DNA from: Chaetorhynchus papuensis
Lineage: Eukaryota; Chordata; Aves; Passeriformes; Rhipiduridae
Length of the DNA stretch: 64,000 nucleotides
Direction: 5' to 3'
NCBI GenBank assembly: GCA_013396525.1
Contig: VWYX01000623.1
Coordinates: forward strand, 426,854-490,853
Both the position numbers and the translations under genes were made by a program. Below, in pieces: positions 1 to 11,539 of the stretch; within the stretch, counting starts at the first letter, position 1; each line of letters begins with the position of its first letter. The notes below the pieces were generated by a model. It had not been told where the DNA came from. It did not search any database and was given only the letters and a program-made list of their open reading frames with translations.

Positions 1-126
1 TTACATGTTCAGAGTTATGTGACTCCACTATGACTTGTGTATGGGATGCTTTAGGAGAGATATTAGAAGCTCAGGGCCCCAACAGGGCTTAATCAAATTG
101 GGTCACAAAGTACTAATCCATTTAGG
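1..126. other. Left-edge unique non-coding DNA
   Basis: Unique sequence before the first 91-bp repeat copy. I see no open frame, repeat or signal in it. Confidence 0.5.
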
Positions 127-217
127 CATCTGATTATTTTTTTTCCACAGTCAGTACAACAAGTACATTTCAAATCAAGTTTGGTATGCACTTCCTGATT
201 TTCTTTTGGAGGTCATT
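127..217 (+). repeat. 91-bp direct repeat, copy A
   Basis: This block recurs at 2083-2173 in the same orientation with only two mismatches by eye (135 t versus 2091 a; 179 g versus 2135 t). The match stops abruptly on both sides. It contains eight T residues followed by CCACAG (137-150), which resembles a 3' splice site, and then a stretch that is open in one plus-strand frame up to a stop near 280. It is too short for a pair of complete LTRs and has no TG...CA ends. It could be two copies of an unrecognised repeat family, or a local duplication. The repeat is read directly from the sequence; its origin is unknown. Confidence 0.9.
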
Positions 218-674
218 TAGCCACCACAGTACAAAGAAAACACAGGAATATACCCTGTCAGTGAACAGGACAGAGATAACATGAAATCCATTCTGGTAGC
301 AGAAATATTGCCAATGGTGCTGATAGGCAAGAAAATAGAGACTAACACTGAGCACTGTGTTACTCATGCTTTAGGCAGTAACTGAGTCACTGAGTCATCT
401 CTTCCCTATCAGAAGTAGATGTAGGAAGGGGTGAGGAGGGGAACGCTCATTGAAAGGACTTGAATGTACTGTGCCTGTCCTCTGCGTGTGAGGTCTGCAG
501 ATCTACTCTCCTCAGACTCAGCCTATGCTTCTGTATGACTCACAGCTGTGGATGCAGGCACCTTATTGATTATCCTGCTCTTCAGGCAAGATTTCCTAGG
601 CTGGAGAAGCAGGTTCAGGTTATTCCTCCCCACCATACTGTCTCAGACTTAGCTTTCAGCTACTGAATGTAAAT
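218..674. other. Unique non-coding DNA
   Basis: Nothing beyond short open frames (none above about 68 codons). A weak donor-like GGG|GTGAGG at 430/431 lies downstream of repeat copy A, but nothing supports its use. Confidence 0.5.
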
Positions 675-729
675 TCACAGAATCACAGAATCACTAGGTT
701 GGAAGGGACCTTCAAGATCATTGAATTCC
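675..729 (-). mobile_element. CR1 LINE 3' tail fragment (minus strand)
   Basis: The plus strand reads tcacagaatcacagaatcac, then a stretch ending in ggttggaagggacctt. That is the reverse complement of the CR1 3' end, with its tandem ATTCTGTG-type terminal repeat at the left. Only about 55 bp remain, with no ORF2 sequence, which is the usual 5'-truncated state of bird CR1 copies. The identification rests on the remembered family consensus. Confidence 0.85.
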
Positions 730-2082
730 TTGTGATGGTGCTTTATTTGGCTTGTGAATGATCACAAAAAGTACAAATTCATAAAGTAATAACAGTAAGT
801 GTTTTGTTTTCTATCTTGGTGCTTCTGCTTTTACTGGCACATCAGCGTGTATGTGATGCAATGGGTCACGGTGGATTGATGAGGTGGGAATCATGCTAAG
901 ACACATTTGACTTTTCACCTCGACTAACTAGGTACCTCTTAGAGATCCCACTCACAAAACCTGTGACAATCCAAGGATCTTGTCAGGCAGCCCTTCGAGA
1001 TCAGGTTTGATTTCAGGGCTTTATGGAGCAGCAGCCAGAAGACAGTAATTTCCTATTGCAGTCTGGAAGTGAAATAAGTCACGTTTTATACCCTCCTTCT
1101 AATTAAAAGGTGACTTTTTGCCTTTTGTTTGTATTTTCAGAAGTTTTCATCTGGGAGACTGGTTATATTTATTTTATCTCATCTTATCTTTATTATCACT
1201 CCTATTATTCTTATAGCTGGGAGCTGTGAAGGGAAACAGCCCTTTTCCCTGTAGTCACACACCTGAGTCGTCAAGTCGTCAAGGGAAGCAATGCCTTATG
1301 TGTGAAAATAGGCTGTGCCCTTCTGGCATGTGGTGATATAAATGATCCAAGAATGGAAAAAAAAATGCAGTGATAAAAATGATAGTCAGTCAAAAAGTCT
1401 TTTATTGGGAAAGAATTCCTTGGGTTCAATAGAAAAAAAGCAGACAAAACCCCCAAAACTTCATGTTTTTACAGATGTATTTCACAAAGTGTAGATTTTA
1501 TTCCTGAAGTTTCTGGATAGTGTTTGAGTTCACAGCTCTGATGAACTGTCCTTTTGTTCGCAAAGGCAGAATTTCTTTCTCCCTTGGGGGGAAATGAAAA
1601 TCAAGAGAAGACAATATTGAATCATTTGATCAGTGCCCAGATCTAGCCAGGCTTTGAAAAGGAAAGTATGCAGTACCACTAACCTTTAAAGACCCCTGTT
1701 TAAAAAATTCAGATATATAGGATAAAGATAAAGGTAACAGCCTGAAAAAATTTCAATACAGAGAAAAGAATCAAATGTCTGACAGCAAAATGCTAGTTAA
1801 AAATAATCATGGGAAGATGATTAAGATACTGCAAAAAAAATTATACACACCAATTTGAAAAGGAAAAGCAATTCTTACCCTATTAAATTGGGCTTTTATA
1901 ACATTTCACTGCTTCTAGATTTGCAGAAATATTTCTGCACACTTCAAATCCCCTGCTATTCATTGTCTTCTATGCTTTATGAAAATTGAAAAGACCGTAT
2001 AAACCTGTGGATAGGGATGTTTGTATGTATTTCCTATTTCCCATTTCACTCCATATTGGTGAATTGTATAATCAGGATATTT
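730..2082. other. Unique AT-rich non-coding DNA
   Basis: No gene seen. Around 1165-1200 several TATC/GATA motifs cluster in a T-rich stretch. The rest is AT-rich, with A-runs near 1357, 1433 and 1833. Open frames here are short and look random. Confidence 0.5.
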
Positions 2083-2173
2083 CATCTGATAATTTTTTTT
2101 CCACAGTCAGTACAACAAGTACATTTCAAATCAATTTTGGTATGCACTTCCTGATTTTCTTTTGGAGGTCATT
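2083..2173 (+). repeat. 91-bp direct repeat, copy B
   Basis: Second copy of the block at 127-217, offset 1956 bp, same orientation, 89 of 91 positions equal by eye. It carries the same T8-CCACAG tract, ending at 2106. A plus-strand open frame of 142 codons (1986-2414) runs through it, but the frame starts in unique DNA upstream and has no recognisable domain. Downstream at 2441-2449 is CAG|GTAGGT, a strong donor-like match, so 2107-2443 has the outline of an internal exon. Confidence 0.9.
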
Positions 2174-2443
2174 CAAAGACAATATCAACACTGTCATCTC
2201 ATTTCATTCTCTGAGGAGAATCTATTTTGTTCCAGCCAACAGAGATCTCCCACTAAGGTACAATAGAGAACATTGTCCTACTGTGATGCCCTTTCTGTGT
2301 TCAGGGCAGCAGGGCCATTTGGCAAAGGATTTTGAGACTTTGACCTTTATCTTCTGCTCAAATTGCAATTGCCTCCTCGTTCGCCCCCAAATACATGACT
2401 TGTCTTTGAAATAAGAGAAAGCTAAACAAAACAATGTTTTCAG
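2107..2443 (+). other. Exon-like interval (acceptor- and donor-like ends)
   Basis: The left boundary is a polypyrimidine tract plus CCACAG (2093-2106). The right boundary is CAG|GTAGGT (2441-2449), close to the vertebrate donor consensus. The 337-nt length is plausible for an exon. The only long open frame stops at 2412-2414, before the donor, so it would be a non-coding or untranslated exon. Such motif pairs occur by chance in tens of kilobases, so this is a hypothesis for a transcript, not a gene call. Confidence 0.15.
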
Positions 2444-4396
2444 GTAGGTTACCAATCTGAATTCCTTTTTTCTTTTCTTGAGATGTAGTTAGTGCTAGGT
2501 GAGATTATTGTGATGAAGCACTGGCTTGTTAAAGCAAGCTGTGTCCTGACCAGGTGTCACTGGCAGGAGAGTACACTCCACTGTGGGCTCTGTTTGCCTG
2601 GTTTGTGCTGGTTTGCCATGCTTGTTGGCATGGATGATGGGACACTGAGTCTTCCCATTTCCTTAGCTTGGTGTTACTCTTTAAGCTGACTCCAGTCAGC
2701 AAATTGCAGGGTTTCTGTGCTTTGCAGCTTCCTTCAATCCAGGACAGGAGCCCTTGGGGTGCTCATCCCCTTTTAGAAACACCAGGGACCCTCCTTCAGG
2801 TCTGCACTGAGTATCTGGACTCTATTAAATTGCTGGTTTATACCAGAGCTATCAGGACTCCCAGGGTCTGTGTCTGAAAGAGTTTTCTCCAGACAGAGGT
2901 AAGAGGGGACCAGGAATCAACCAAGCCCTCCATGCTGAGTGAGTGAGTGAGTCAGCTGTGTAAAAGACATATTCCCTCAGGCATACATGCTCTCTGAATA
3001 TATGTAACAAAATGATGAAGTTATACCTAGAATGAAACTCTGCCAACTTTCCTATAGGTAAATTGGATGACTGGATCTGCCATGCTGAAAGAGATTTACA
3101 TGTCATGATTTTCTTCTTACCCTGAAGTGGCTATATTTATCATGGAGTCAACACTCTGCCTTTTGGATAGTGATATATATAAATTAGAGCCCTCTTCTTT
3201 TAAATTTGTATTTTAATTGAGACATCAAAAAATTTTATTTAAAATATTGAAAACACAGGGAACAAATATTTCCAATTTCTCCTCCAAAACCTTATTTTGG
3301 CCAAATCAGATCAGTTTTGCAAAACATTTTTTATTTGATGAAACTGCACATTCTGAGGGAATGACAGCCTGCCAAAGTTTTGGGGTCCAGCTTTAACCAC
3401 AGCCCTGACAGCCACAGAAGGGCTGAGCTGGGCAAAAAGCCATCAGTGGAAAATCCCGTAAATTTCTGTTTCTTCTATGGGATACATCTGGACGGTGTGA
3501 GGAAAACGGAGCTCACTTTGTATCCAAGTCTAGGGGTTTGATTTACCTCTGCAGAACTCTTGCAAATGTCTCTGGAGCCATGTGGGTTTAAGTCTGTCCA
3601 GCAGGACATGGATAGTTCTGGCCCCTGCCCAGAAAAGCGTTTGAGCACATGCTTAACTGAAACCACGCCATTAGTCCCCTCTAGGGCTGAGCAGGGCTTC
3701 TCCACGGTGTCTGGTCCTGGGGAGCACATCTGGGGAACACATTGGGCTGCTTGAACTGTTTCACTCGGTGCAGGTAGGGCTGCAGTGCAGCCTCAGTCGG
3801 GGCTGTCTCTAATGATCTACGCAGATATCATCCGGGGGTGAACCCCAGATAACGGGGCCACGGCCTGCCCTGATAACTGCACATGCACAGACAGGGCCTG
3901 TGTAAGAAGGACATTGTTTGTGTTGTGCTGTGACACACACACAGAAATAACTTGTGCCACATCCTGGCTGAAGTTACTTAATCCACTGCCAGAGGGCAGA
4001 GGAGGTGTAGTGTAATGTGGCAATTTACGTTTAGCCAGGGAAAATGAGGCTCTAAGACTAGGAATCAGCCTGCCTCAAGGAAGCTGAGAAAGGCTTTCCT
4101 TTGCCCTTTTTTCATAAGCAAATAAGAACATTAAAGCACAGAATTATGCCACAGTTTGTGCAGAAGACTGTCAGATAAGTAACTGCATAGCATAATGTAC
4201 TCTTTGCTGTACCCCTTGCAGGCAGTACCACTCATACTCACAGGCTTTTTCAAACTCAGATTACTTGACAGGCATAGATTGCAGCTGGCAATGTCCTTTT
4301 CTCTGTGAGATTATGGTCTTCTAATTAAAAACTACATTTCTGCTTTGCTCCCAGCTGCAGCAACACAGATAAAATCAAAGGTCAAGTCATAGTGAT
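2174..4396. other. Unique non-coding DNA with a GAGT microrepeat
   Basis: Apart from the exon-like interval, this holds only a four-copy GAGT repeat at 2937-2952 and a CACA stretch near 3932-3943. The frames at 3475-3754 overlap on opposite strands and look like chance products of slightly GC-richer DNA. Confidence 0.5.
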
Positions 4397-4920
4397 CTGT
4401 TCTGGTCTAAAAGTAATGAACAACAAATTCACAACTTGTTATTAATCCAAAGACTTTTTGAAGTGGAAAATATTGTTTAATGTCATAATGACATCCCTTG
4501 TGTCCTTGGAGTACCAAGAACTCAGTTACAGATCTGTGGGTCATTGAGGCCCTCCTGGTTCCTAATTGTCACATGGACCAATGAATGGCACATGGTTTTT
4601 GATTAGAGAGCTTGTTTGGAAAAGGAGTAATTGGCTGGTGGGAGGTGATGCCAGGATCTGATTGGAAGCAAGTGGTAACTTGTAGAAACTACTCCAAGGT
4701 GTGGTCGTGACCTGCTTAGGTAGAAGAGTCATCTTAAGGTCATTATAAAGCCTTTATTATGCTAGGTATCATTCAGAGATGTTCCTGCTGTTCACAAACT
4801 TATGCAGCCCAACCCTACAATGTTTTCTTTTGTATAAACCCTCCTGTTTAGTGAGAAGTGACGATTTGAAATGTCAATAAACCATAATGAGGTGTTATGC
4901 CTTTTGTCTTGCTCTGCAAT
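4397..4920 (+). mobile_element. Candidate solitary retroviral LTR (uncertain ends)
   Basis: The order of signals resembles a U3-R-U5 unit: CCAAT at 4578-4582, reverse CCAAT (ATTGG) at 4630-4634 and 4661-4665, a TATAAAG box at 4744-4750, and an AATAAA polyadenylation signal at 4876-4881, about 130 bp after the TATA box. I could not find clean TG...CA ends. The 7-8 bp match aatgaaca at 4415-4422 and 4923-4930 might be a target-site duplication but does not sit next to convincing termini. No gag, pol or env sequence lies nearby, so if real it is a solo LTR of the kind left by recombination. A chance arrangement is quite possible. Confidence 0.3.
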
Positions 4921-6524
4921 GAAATGAACAGGGCTACCAGAATGATTTTTCAGAGGGTTTGGAGACCTGCTGTGGCAGGTCCTAAAAGCCTACTGTGGCA
5001 TAATGGGACTCAGCAGCTGAGATTTTCAAGCCATGACTTGGAAGCCCCATGCCAGTAAAGCTGGCATCTAGGCAATGAGATGAAAGTATTAAAGACTCAG
5101 TATTTTTTCATAGTTGAGCTTCAAGAGGAGACAGAGTGCCCCCTTGCTTTCCAGGGATCCATCCCATTTTGTTTTAATATTCAGTAGATGGCACGTAGGG
5201 TTCGGGTTGTCATCCTGGCTGTTAGAACAAAATGTCAGCGGATTCTGTGAGGAATGCCCTGTTAGCTCACTGAGTCCCAGACCCAGCTGCTTGGAATTGG
5301 CTGGAGAGACTTTTAGCTTTTGAAATAAATAATTTGAAAATGATGCTGTCCCTGCTCTGTCTTCAAAAGTAAAAGAAACTGTTCAAAACAGCAGTTGCTG
5401 TACCAAAGAAGGTCTCATTAAGTGGTATTGCAATGCACAAGCACAGGTACTGGTGTCACAGATGCTATTTTACAACTACTTAACTGCAGAAGTAATGGCA
5501 CAGCAGAAGGTGGGAGTGAACATTCGCAGTGATCTTTATTCTGCTTCATGTTCTCAGGTTATATCACATTTTCTCTTTGTTGTACAATTGCTGCAATGTA
5601 CTACATTAAAACTCAAGAGCAAAAATTAAGAGCAGCTACTGTCACATGCATGAAATGCAAAATAGATTTATTTTTGACAAGGACAAGTTCCTAAAAAGAA
5701 TATTATGTCACACCTACAAAAATGTAGTAAGCTCTCAAACCGGATTCAAGCCAATCTCTTCAGTAAAGCTGTGGTTAAGAGGAGGATTTGAGGTTGCCAG
5801 GTTTTATTCTTAATTACCTTAAATTAGAAGGTAGTGTTGAAAAGAGCGTTTCACATTTAACGCCTTCTTTGGGCAGATACAGTAACTCCTTGCAAGTGTA
5901 GTGTACCACAGACTTCATTTTATAATGAGAAGTGAAGCAAAGGGAAAGACATTCACAGAGGTTGTGGGAAGAAGACCTGGAAGGCTCACATGGAATTTCA
6001 GATCCACATCAAACACTGCGGGCAATAGAAAGTTCTCTATGCATATTTCACAAACAGCCAGTAGCTCCAGTTTTCCAGTGCCCTGGGTTACGTTTTAATC
6101 CAAAGGCATAACACTCTCACTGTTTCAATAGATGATCAATCAGAAAGGCCATTCTTGGGTTCACTTACACTCCACATAGCCATGGTCAACCATTCAGTAC
6201 CTTTGACCTGACCTTTGAACGGAAAAATGCAGAGACAGCAACAGCCGGCTTTAGAAAGAAAAGCACACAACAAAAAGGCAGAGAAACATTTTCATAACAA
6301 TAGGAACTGTTTCATAAAATGCTGACTACAAGCTCAACACAGAAATTTGCCTGTTACGGGATGAAACCTTTCAAAGGCTTAGTCAAATCGAGGGAAGTTT
6401 TAATATGCAGCAGCTGCTGAAAGCAAAAGCTTGCAGGGGTTAACTTGCAGCCATGAAAAAATTATTAGGTTAATGACTCTGGCATGTAACAGAGACTGTC
6501 TTTCTGCTGTGACTACCCTAGGAT
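4921..6524. other. Unique non-coding DNA
   Basis: I see no repeat family, gene or long frame here. The largest open frame is about 69 codons and shows no recognisable protein. Confidence 0.5.
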
Positions 6525-6551
6525 ATTGCCTTTGCCATTTTTAAAGGCAAT
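6525..6551. repeat. Short inverted repeat (9-bp arms)
   Basis: attgccttt (6525-6533) and aaaggcaat (6543-6551) are exact reverse complements around a 9-nt spacer. Taken alone this is within chance for 64 kb. It sits in a stretch that looks well preserved (6380-6600), so it may be part of a regulatory element. Confidence 0.7.
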
Positions 6552-7467
6552 GTTCTTGATCTGAAATTGAAAATACTACGCACATGAAGCACAGAAATGT
6601 GGAGGTAATTCAGTCGGACACATACTGGCCAGATTTTCTTAAATCAGCACTTTGAAATGAATGTGTCTTTCAGATCTGGCATGTGTTTGTTATTTGTGTG
6701 GTTTTCTAAAGGTATTTTGATTAAAATACCTGTTTGCCAATTGCCTCATTTGTCTTGGTTTATCAGATTACAAGATTAAATTACAGTCTTCCAACCTTTA
6801 AGGGAGTTTGGAGGTAATTCACTTCTCTCTTCCTCTCTCTCACTAAGATTACAATTATTTCTAATTCTGTGAATAAGCTTTAAATTTATTTCATGGAAAA
6901 TGGCTGTTCACAAATGAAATACCCAGGAAATTATACAGTAAATATTTTAAATCTTATGTGTCCTCATTTGGATTTGGAAACTGGTACATCTCTTTGTACA
7001 TCTTATCTTTTTGAACTTGATAATTTTACAAACATTTAAACTATCAGCTTTTAGAAAAGTGGGGTGCAAATTACAGCTATCCTGTAAGAAGGGAAATCAG
7101 CAAAAAGTTAAATAGGGAACCTTTCTTGCAATGTTGAGCAATTAATTTGTGCCTCAGCCCAATTTCTGGGAAGCTTATGATAATACACTCTTGATTAGAT
7201 GTAAGGTTTTTACAGATGGAATCTCAAAAATAAAAAAAAAAAGGAAATGGAGTAAAAACCCAAGAATTTTGCAAAGCACATAGTAATTTAAGATTTAATG
7301 CTATGGCACTCAAAGAGTCTGATGAGGAAAAAAAAAGCAGCTTAGGATAAATCTTCTAAAAGTCATCTTCAATGAGCACTCAACTGTTCATGTTTTACAT
7401 CGATACATGTTGTTGAATTTTGGAAAGGACTATTTACGTCTTGCAACATATGGACTCTTATCTCTGA
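6552..7467. other. AT-rich unique non-coding DNA
   Basis: AT-rich unique sequence with an A-run around 7232-7242. No gene or named repeat seen. Confidence 0.5.
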
Positions 7468-7500
7468 CAGAGTTGTTACAGACATGAATATCTATGCTCT

Positions 7501-8289
7501 ATGAGATATATTTCACAAACTAATCTACAGATTCTTCAGTTTTCACCCATAATGAGACATCAGAGTTGCTTCACCACCAGCTTCCCTGGGGCGAGTCCAT
7601 TCATAAATACTGGTTTGCATAAAGGTGTGTGTGCTTTGTGGCAGGGCCAGCACCTGTACCAGACACTTCTGAATATTCATTCCTTTTCCTTGAACAAACA
7701 GATAAATTGGCATTATAGGCACAACACGTTTTTATTCCTCTCCATCTGCTCGGTTTTGCCGCTGTCCACCTCTTGGGCAGGGGTTTGGGTGGCACAGGGG
7801 TGGGAGGGAGGAGCGTGCCTTGCTCCCAGCCGGTGCCCTGCAGCACTGCAGCACCTCTCACATCAGGCCATCCCAGTGAGGACAGAGTGGGGATGGCAAC
7901 ACACAACCCATGGCCTTTCCTCCCCGTCCCACCACCCTGTTGAGGTCGATCCTGCTGCAGCTGGCCACAGGGCCTCCCTGGGTGCTGGTCCCCTGCAATG
8001 CCATCAGGAACTGCCCTTGCAACACCAGTGTGAGAGCCACGTGGGGATGACAAATCACCTGGACGCTTTTGCATCCCTGGGAATGCCCCACATGACACCC
8101 AGTGCCTGTGTGTGCAGGAGCAGGAGCAAAACCCTGGCAGCCCCAGAGAGCAGCAGGGCAGCACATCTTTGTTTTGTGGTCTCTGTGCTCAGAAAGTATC
8201 TGACAACCCTGTCCAAACAATCCCATTGGAAAAAAATGCAAACAACTTCACGCACAGGAGGTCTTCTTAAAAATGCCTTTCATTTCTAG
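7501..8289 (+). other. 262-codon open frame, probably not a gene
   Basis: This is the longest open frame in the window, starting at ATG 7501 after an in-frame TGA at 7465-7467. The first third is AT-rich. The rest (about 7740-8180) is GC-rich and gives a protein heavy in Ser, His, Ala, Gly, Pro and Cys, with no signal peptide, domain or repeat that I recognise. Three minus-strand frames (187, 127 and 66 codons) overlap it. That is what low stop-codon density in GC-rich DNA produces. No splice sites or promoter clearly frame it. It could be an exon of an unknown transcript, but I treat it as a chance ORF pending transcript evidence. Confidence 0.12.
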
Positions 8290-9600
8290 AAGGGGAGAGA
8301 TTTGAGATCTGGGCTGTGGTGAATTAACATGCTGACCTTTTATCTTGAGAGGCCACTGATGTTTGAAGACAGCCCAGTTCTTGAATGAAATTACTTTGGG
8401 TGGTCCTGTTCTGCTTAGGAAAGAATTTTTTTTCTGTGTTGGAAATAAGGGCATGAGAGTACACAGACATAAACACTGACTCCAATCTCTGCAAAGTGAG
8501 TGAGGGAGCCGTGGGCCAAAACAAAGGTACATTAATGAGCTTACATCAACCAAAAGAAATGACTAAATACCTGTGAGTTATACTGGAATTAACTGAGATT
8601 GTCATGTATGGCTCTACTGATTTAATGTAATGGAAAATGCACAGGGTGATAAAATAAGGCATTAACATCCTTTTATCGGTCAAAAGTAATTTTCAAGCAT
8701 GAATATATTGTGAGTGTATGATATTGAAACTCACAGATAAATTCTGAGAAAATTACTCTTATTATTGGCAATTTCAAATGAAAACAGGAATAATGTTGGA
8801 TGTGTTTTATGTCTGCATTTGCAAAGCTCCCCCCAACAGAAACTTTTCAGTTCCACATCTTGTAACAGGTAGGAAACACGAAATGCTGTAGCAAATCCTC
8901 ACCCTTCTTTTTCTCATATCTGGACCTCCAGAAAGTGAGAGCATTTAGGAAATAGAGAATTTTGGGACATGCTGCAGATCTTTGCACAACGCGGGCTACA
9001 TTTCCCTGTTGTCTGAAGTTGGGGATTCTTGTTGTGTATCCTCGTCCCCCGCTTGCCATGATGGATCTGCAAAGTGGTATCACCTGATCACATTACTTTC
9101 TGTTACCATGTGTCACTTAAAAAACAAATTTTAGAAAGCCTGAGCTGTACAGCAAGCCTGCTGGCTTCTCAACCTGCTTTGACATATGCTGGAGAAGATT
9201 TAAAGCTGTCAGGTTGTTGGATGGTTGCCATGGGATTGCAAAGGGGGGGAAGAGAGAAATCCCCAGGCAGGATGCAGATGGATGGCTGGCTGCAGTGGCT
9301 GGGCTGACCTGGCTCTCAGCATACCCAGCTGGGAAAGCTCCCCTGAAGATCTTGTTTAATATTACTGCCCTGAAGCCTTATTTACCTTGACATTTTGGGC
9401 AACTTAGATTAGGAAATCAGCATAGGATATTAGTCTAAATCAACATGCAGACAAGCACCTGAAGCAGCTGAACTGCTGTCTGAGCTTTCTGCCCGAGCAG
9501 AGCAAGCCTCAGGCGTTACCCTGGGGTAAATACACAATGCAATGCACGTGGGAGCTGTACATGCGTGCCCTTGCCATGTCTGCTTTCTATTTGGCTAAAC
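8290..9600. other. Unique non-coding DNA
   Basis: No gene or repeat recognised. Frames at 8248-8553 and 8847-9083 (minus) and 9074-9307 (plus) are short and show no protein signature. Confidence 0.5.
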
Positions 9601-10075
9601 ACACATGAAACTGTCACCGGCGCTCCGGCTTCGGTTGACCTCTGTGCTATTTGAACTATTTGTCTTGCCGGTTGGAAATTTTCTGAGCAAAACAGACTAA
9701 TTGGCCTTGATTAACAAGCATCTGGTGTGAGTACAAATGGTTATTTGAGCAATAATGAGAAAGAACATGGGGAAGCGAGTTGGCAGCCTAATTTCTGGCA
9801 ATTGATCCATTCTCCATCCCCAGGCTGCTGAATTTCTTTCTCTGGCAATGTGGGGGAGGTGGTTTTTTCCACAAGTAGCCTGTAATCTGGCTCTTTAAAA
9901 CCAAACTGCTTGGCATGCTTTCCCACTGCTCCGCCATGCAAATTGGGGTCTGCAGCCAGGCCATTAATGGTATGCCCAGCATGAGGACACATGAAACTGG
10001 ACTCTGTCATTTGCAGCCACGCTTTTCAGAGAAAGTGATAAATATTGCAAAAGCAGGAATAGTTTCCCCTTTATC
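9601..10075. promoter_or_regulatory. Candidate conserved non-coding element with homeobox/POU motifs
   Basis: The stretch holds the POU octamer ATGCAAAT (9936-9943), a perfect 10-bp homeodomain-type palindrome CCATTAATGG (9961-9970), further ATTA/TAAT cores and several CANNTG E-boxes, all within a few hundred bases. Such density is typical of vertebrate developmental enhancers. The short minus-strand frames here are incidental. Conservation cannot be measured from one sequence, so this is motif-based inference only. Confidence 0.25.
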
Positions 10076-11539
10076 TTTGCACCTGATTTAAAGTCTGCAG
10101 AATGGCTGTTCTTAAATAATGCCTAAAACACATGTGCCTTGGATGCTGAAATCTCAGGATTTAGGATTTTGTAAGATAAGCTTTCTGAGACTTCCAGCTA
10201 CTTTAACACAGCATAGATTCAAAAATACATTTCTTATTTCCTTTAGAGAGGTGGATCATTTCCCACTCCTTCAGGGGGAAAATAGCATTTTTTTTCCCAA
10301 ATATACACAAATACATACAAGATGGGCCTTTTTAATTTTGCCGGTGGTGCAATTATATATATTCCCTCTGGGAGAAGACAAGCATTTGCACTGCCTTAAG
10401 CTTATATCAAATTGCCCGCAGATAAGATATGAGTGTATTTGTATTAGAGATGGTGATGTATCCAGCTAGTATATGTTATGAAACTGGTCACCTTTGTCAG
10501 ACAGTGTGGTCAGAGGATGAGGATTCTTACAGAAAGTCAATTTCCTTAGGAAGGTACCATTATAGTATAGGCTACCAGTGTAGGCATATAGGTGTGAGCT
10601 GGCTGCATTAACCTCTGCTCTCAATAACAGAGGCATGGGAAGTTAAACTCGAGACATTTCTAGTATTTTGTCCAGTGCAGCACACAAAATCATGAGGTCT
10701 TTTTCAGAAATGCTGGCCTTTTGAAAAAAATGGATGATGATTTGATTTCTTGATAAAAGCCAAAATTGGAAACTTTAAAGCTTGGCACTGATGAGGAAAA
10801 ATGAAGTCTTTCTGAACTGTCAGCATTTCAGAACTGAAGCACATCTCCCTGAGCAGCACTGATTTCAGTGTTCTCCCCCTCTTAGACTCATACCTTTTAT
10901 TATGGGCCAGCAGGGCCAGCAGACCCATTATGGGTGTGAATTACATTTTTGTAGCTCCACAGTTTTGCTTTTTCATATTATTTTTCATCTAGAATAGGAT
11001 TTTGCAACATACATTTATAACACTTCTAATAAACACATTTTCGTTTCCTTTTGGTTTGCTTAGAAATAGAGATAAGGAGTCATTTTGAGGTGCTACCCAA
11101 GACACGCTGCTATGGGGGAGAAATGGCAAAGTCCAACCTTCAGCAAGGACCATGTTTCACTCTCAAAATACTAAAAGATACTGATTTTATCATAATCACT
11201 TAGAAAATTTAAAAAAAAAAAGAAACAAGAATCATCTCAAAACCAAGTTGTTCTTCAAATATGTAGTGAATCTTGAGTTAAAATGTTCAGGCTTAGCATG
11301 TTATCCATAAGGGCACACTGGGCATCACAACACTGCATGCTGGAGTGCATTTCTTTAGGTACATGTTTTAAAGCATGTAGAGAAATTATTCTGTATAAAA
11401 CTCTGGTAAACTGGAACCAAAGGCAGATTTTCATACTACTCTCCTAATTTTTACAAAATTAAAGCAAATTCAGCCACATGGAATAGGCAGGAAGATGTGT
11501 TACCCCTCTGGGTGCTAAGTGTGCTTCATATCTGTATTG
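10076..11539. other. Unique non-coding DNA
   Basis: AT-rich unique sequence with a T-run near 10289 and an A-run near 11210. A 116-codon plus frame at 10119-10469 has no recognisable domain. No named repeat seen. Confidence 0.5.

Noticed and set aside
127..2173. The 91-bp repeats as a pair of LTRs bounding a 2-kb retroelement
   Set aside because: The copies are too short, lack TG...CA ends, and the interval has no gag or pol sequence, primer-binding site or polypurine tract that I can see.
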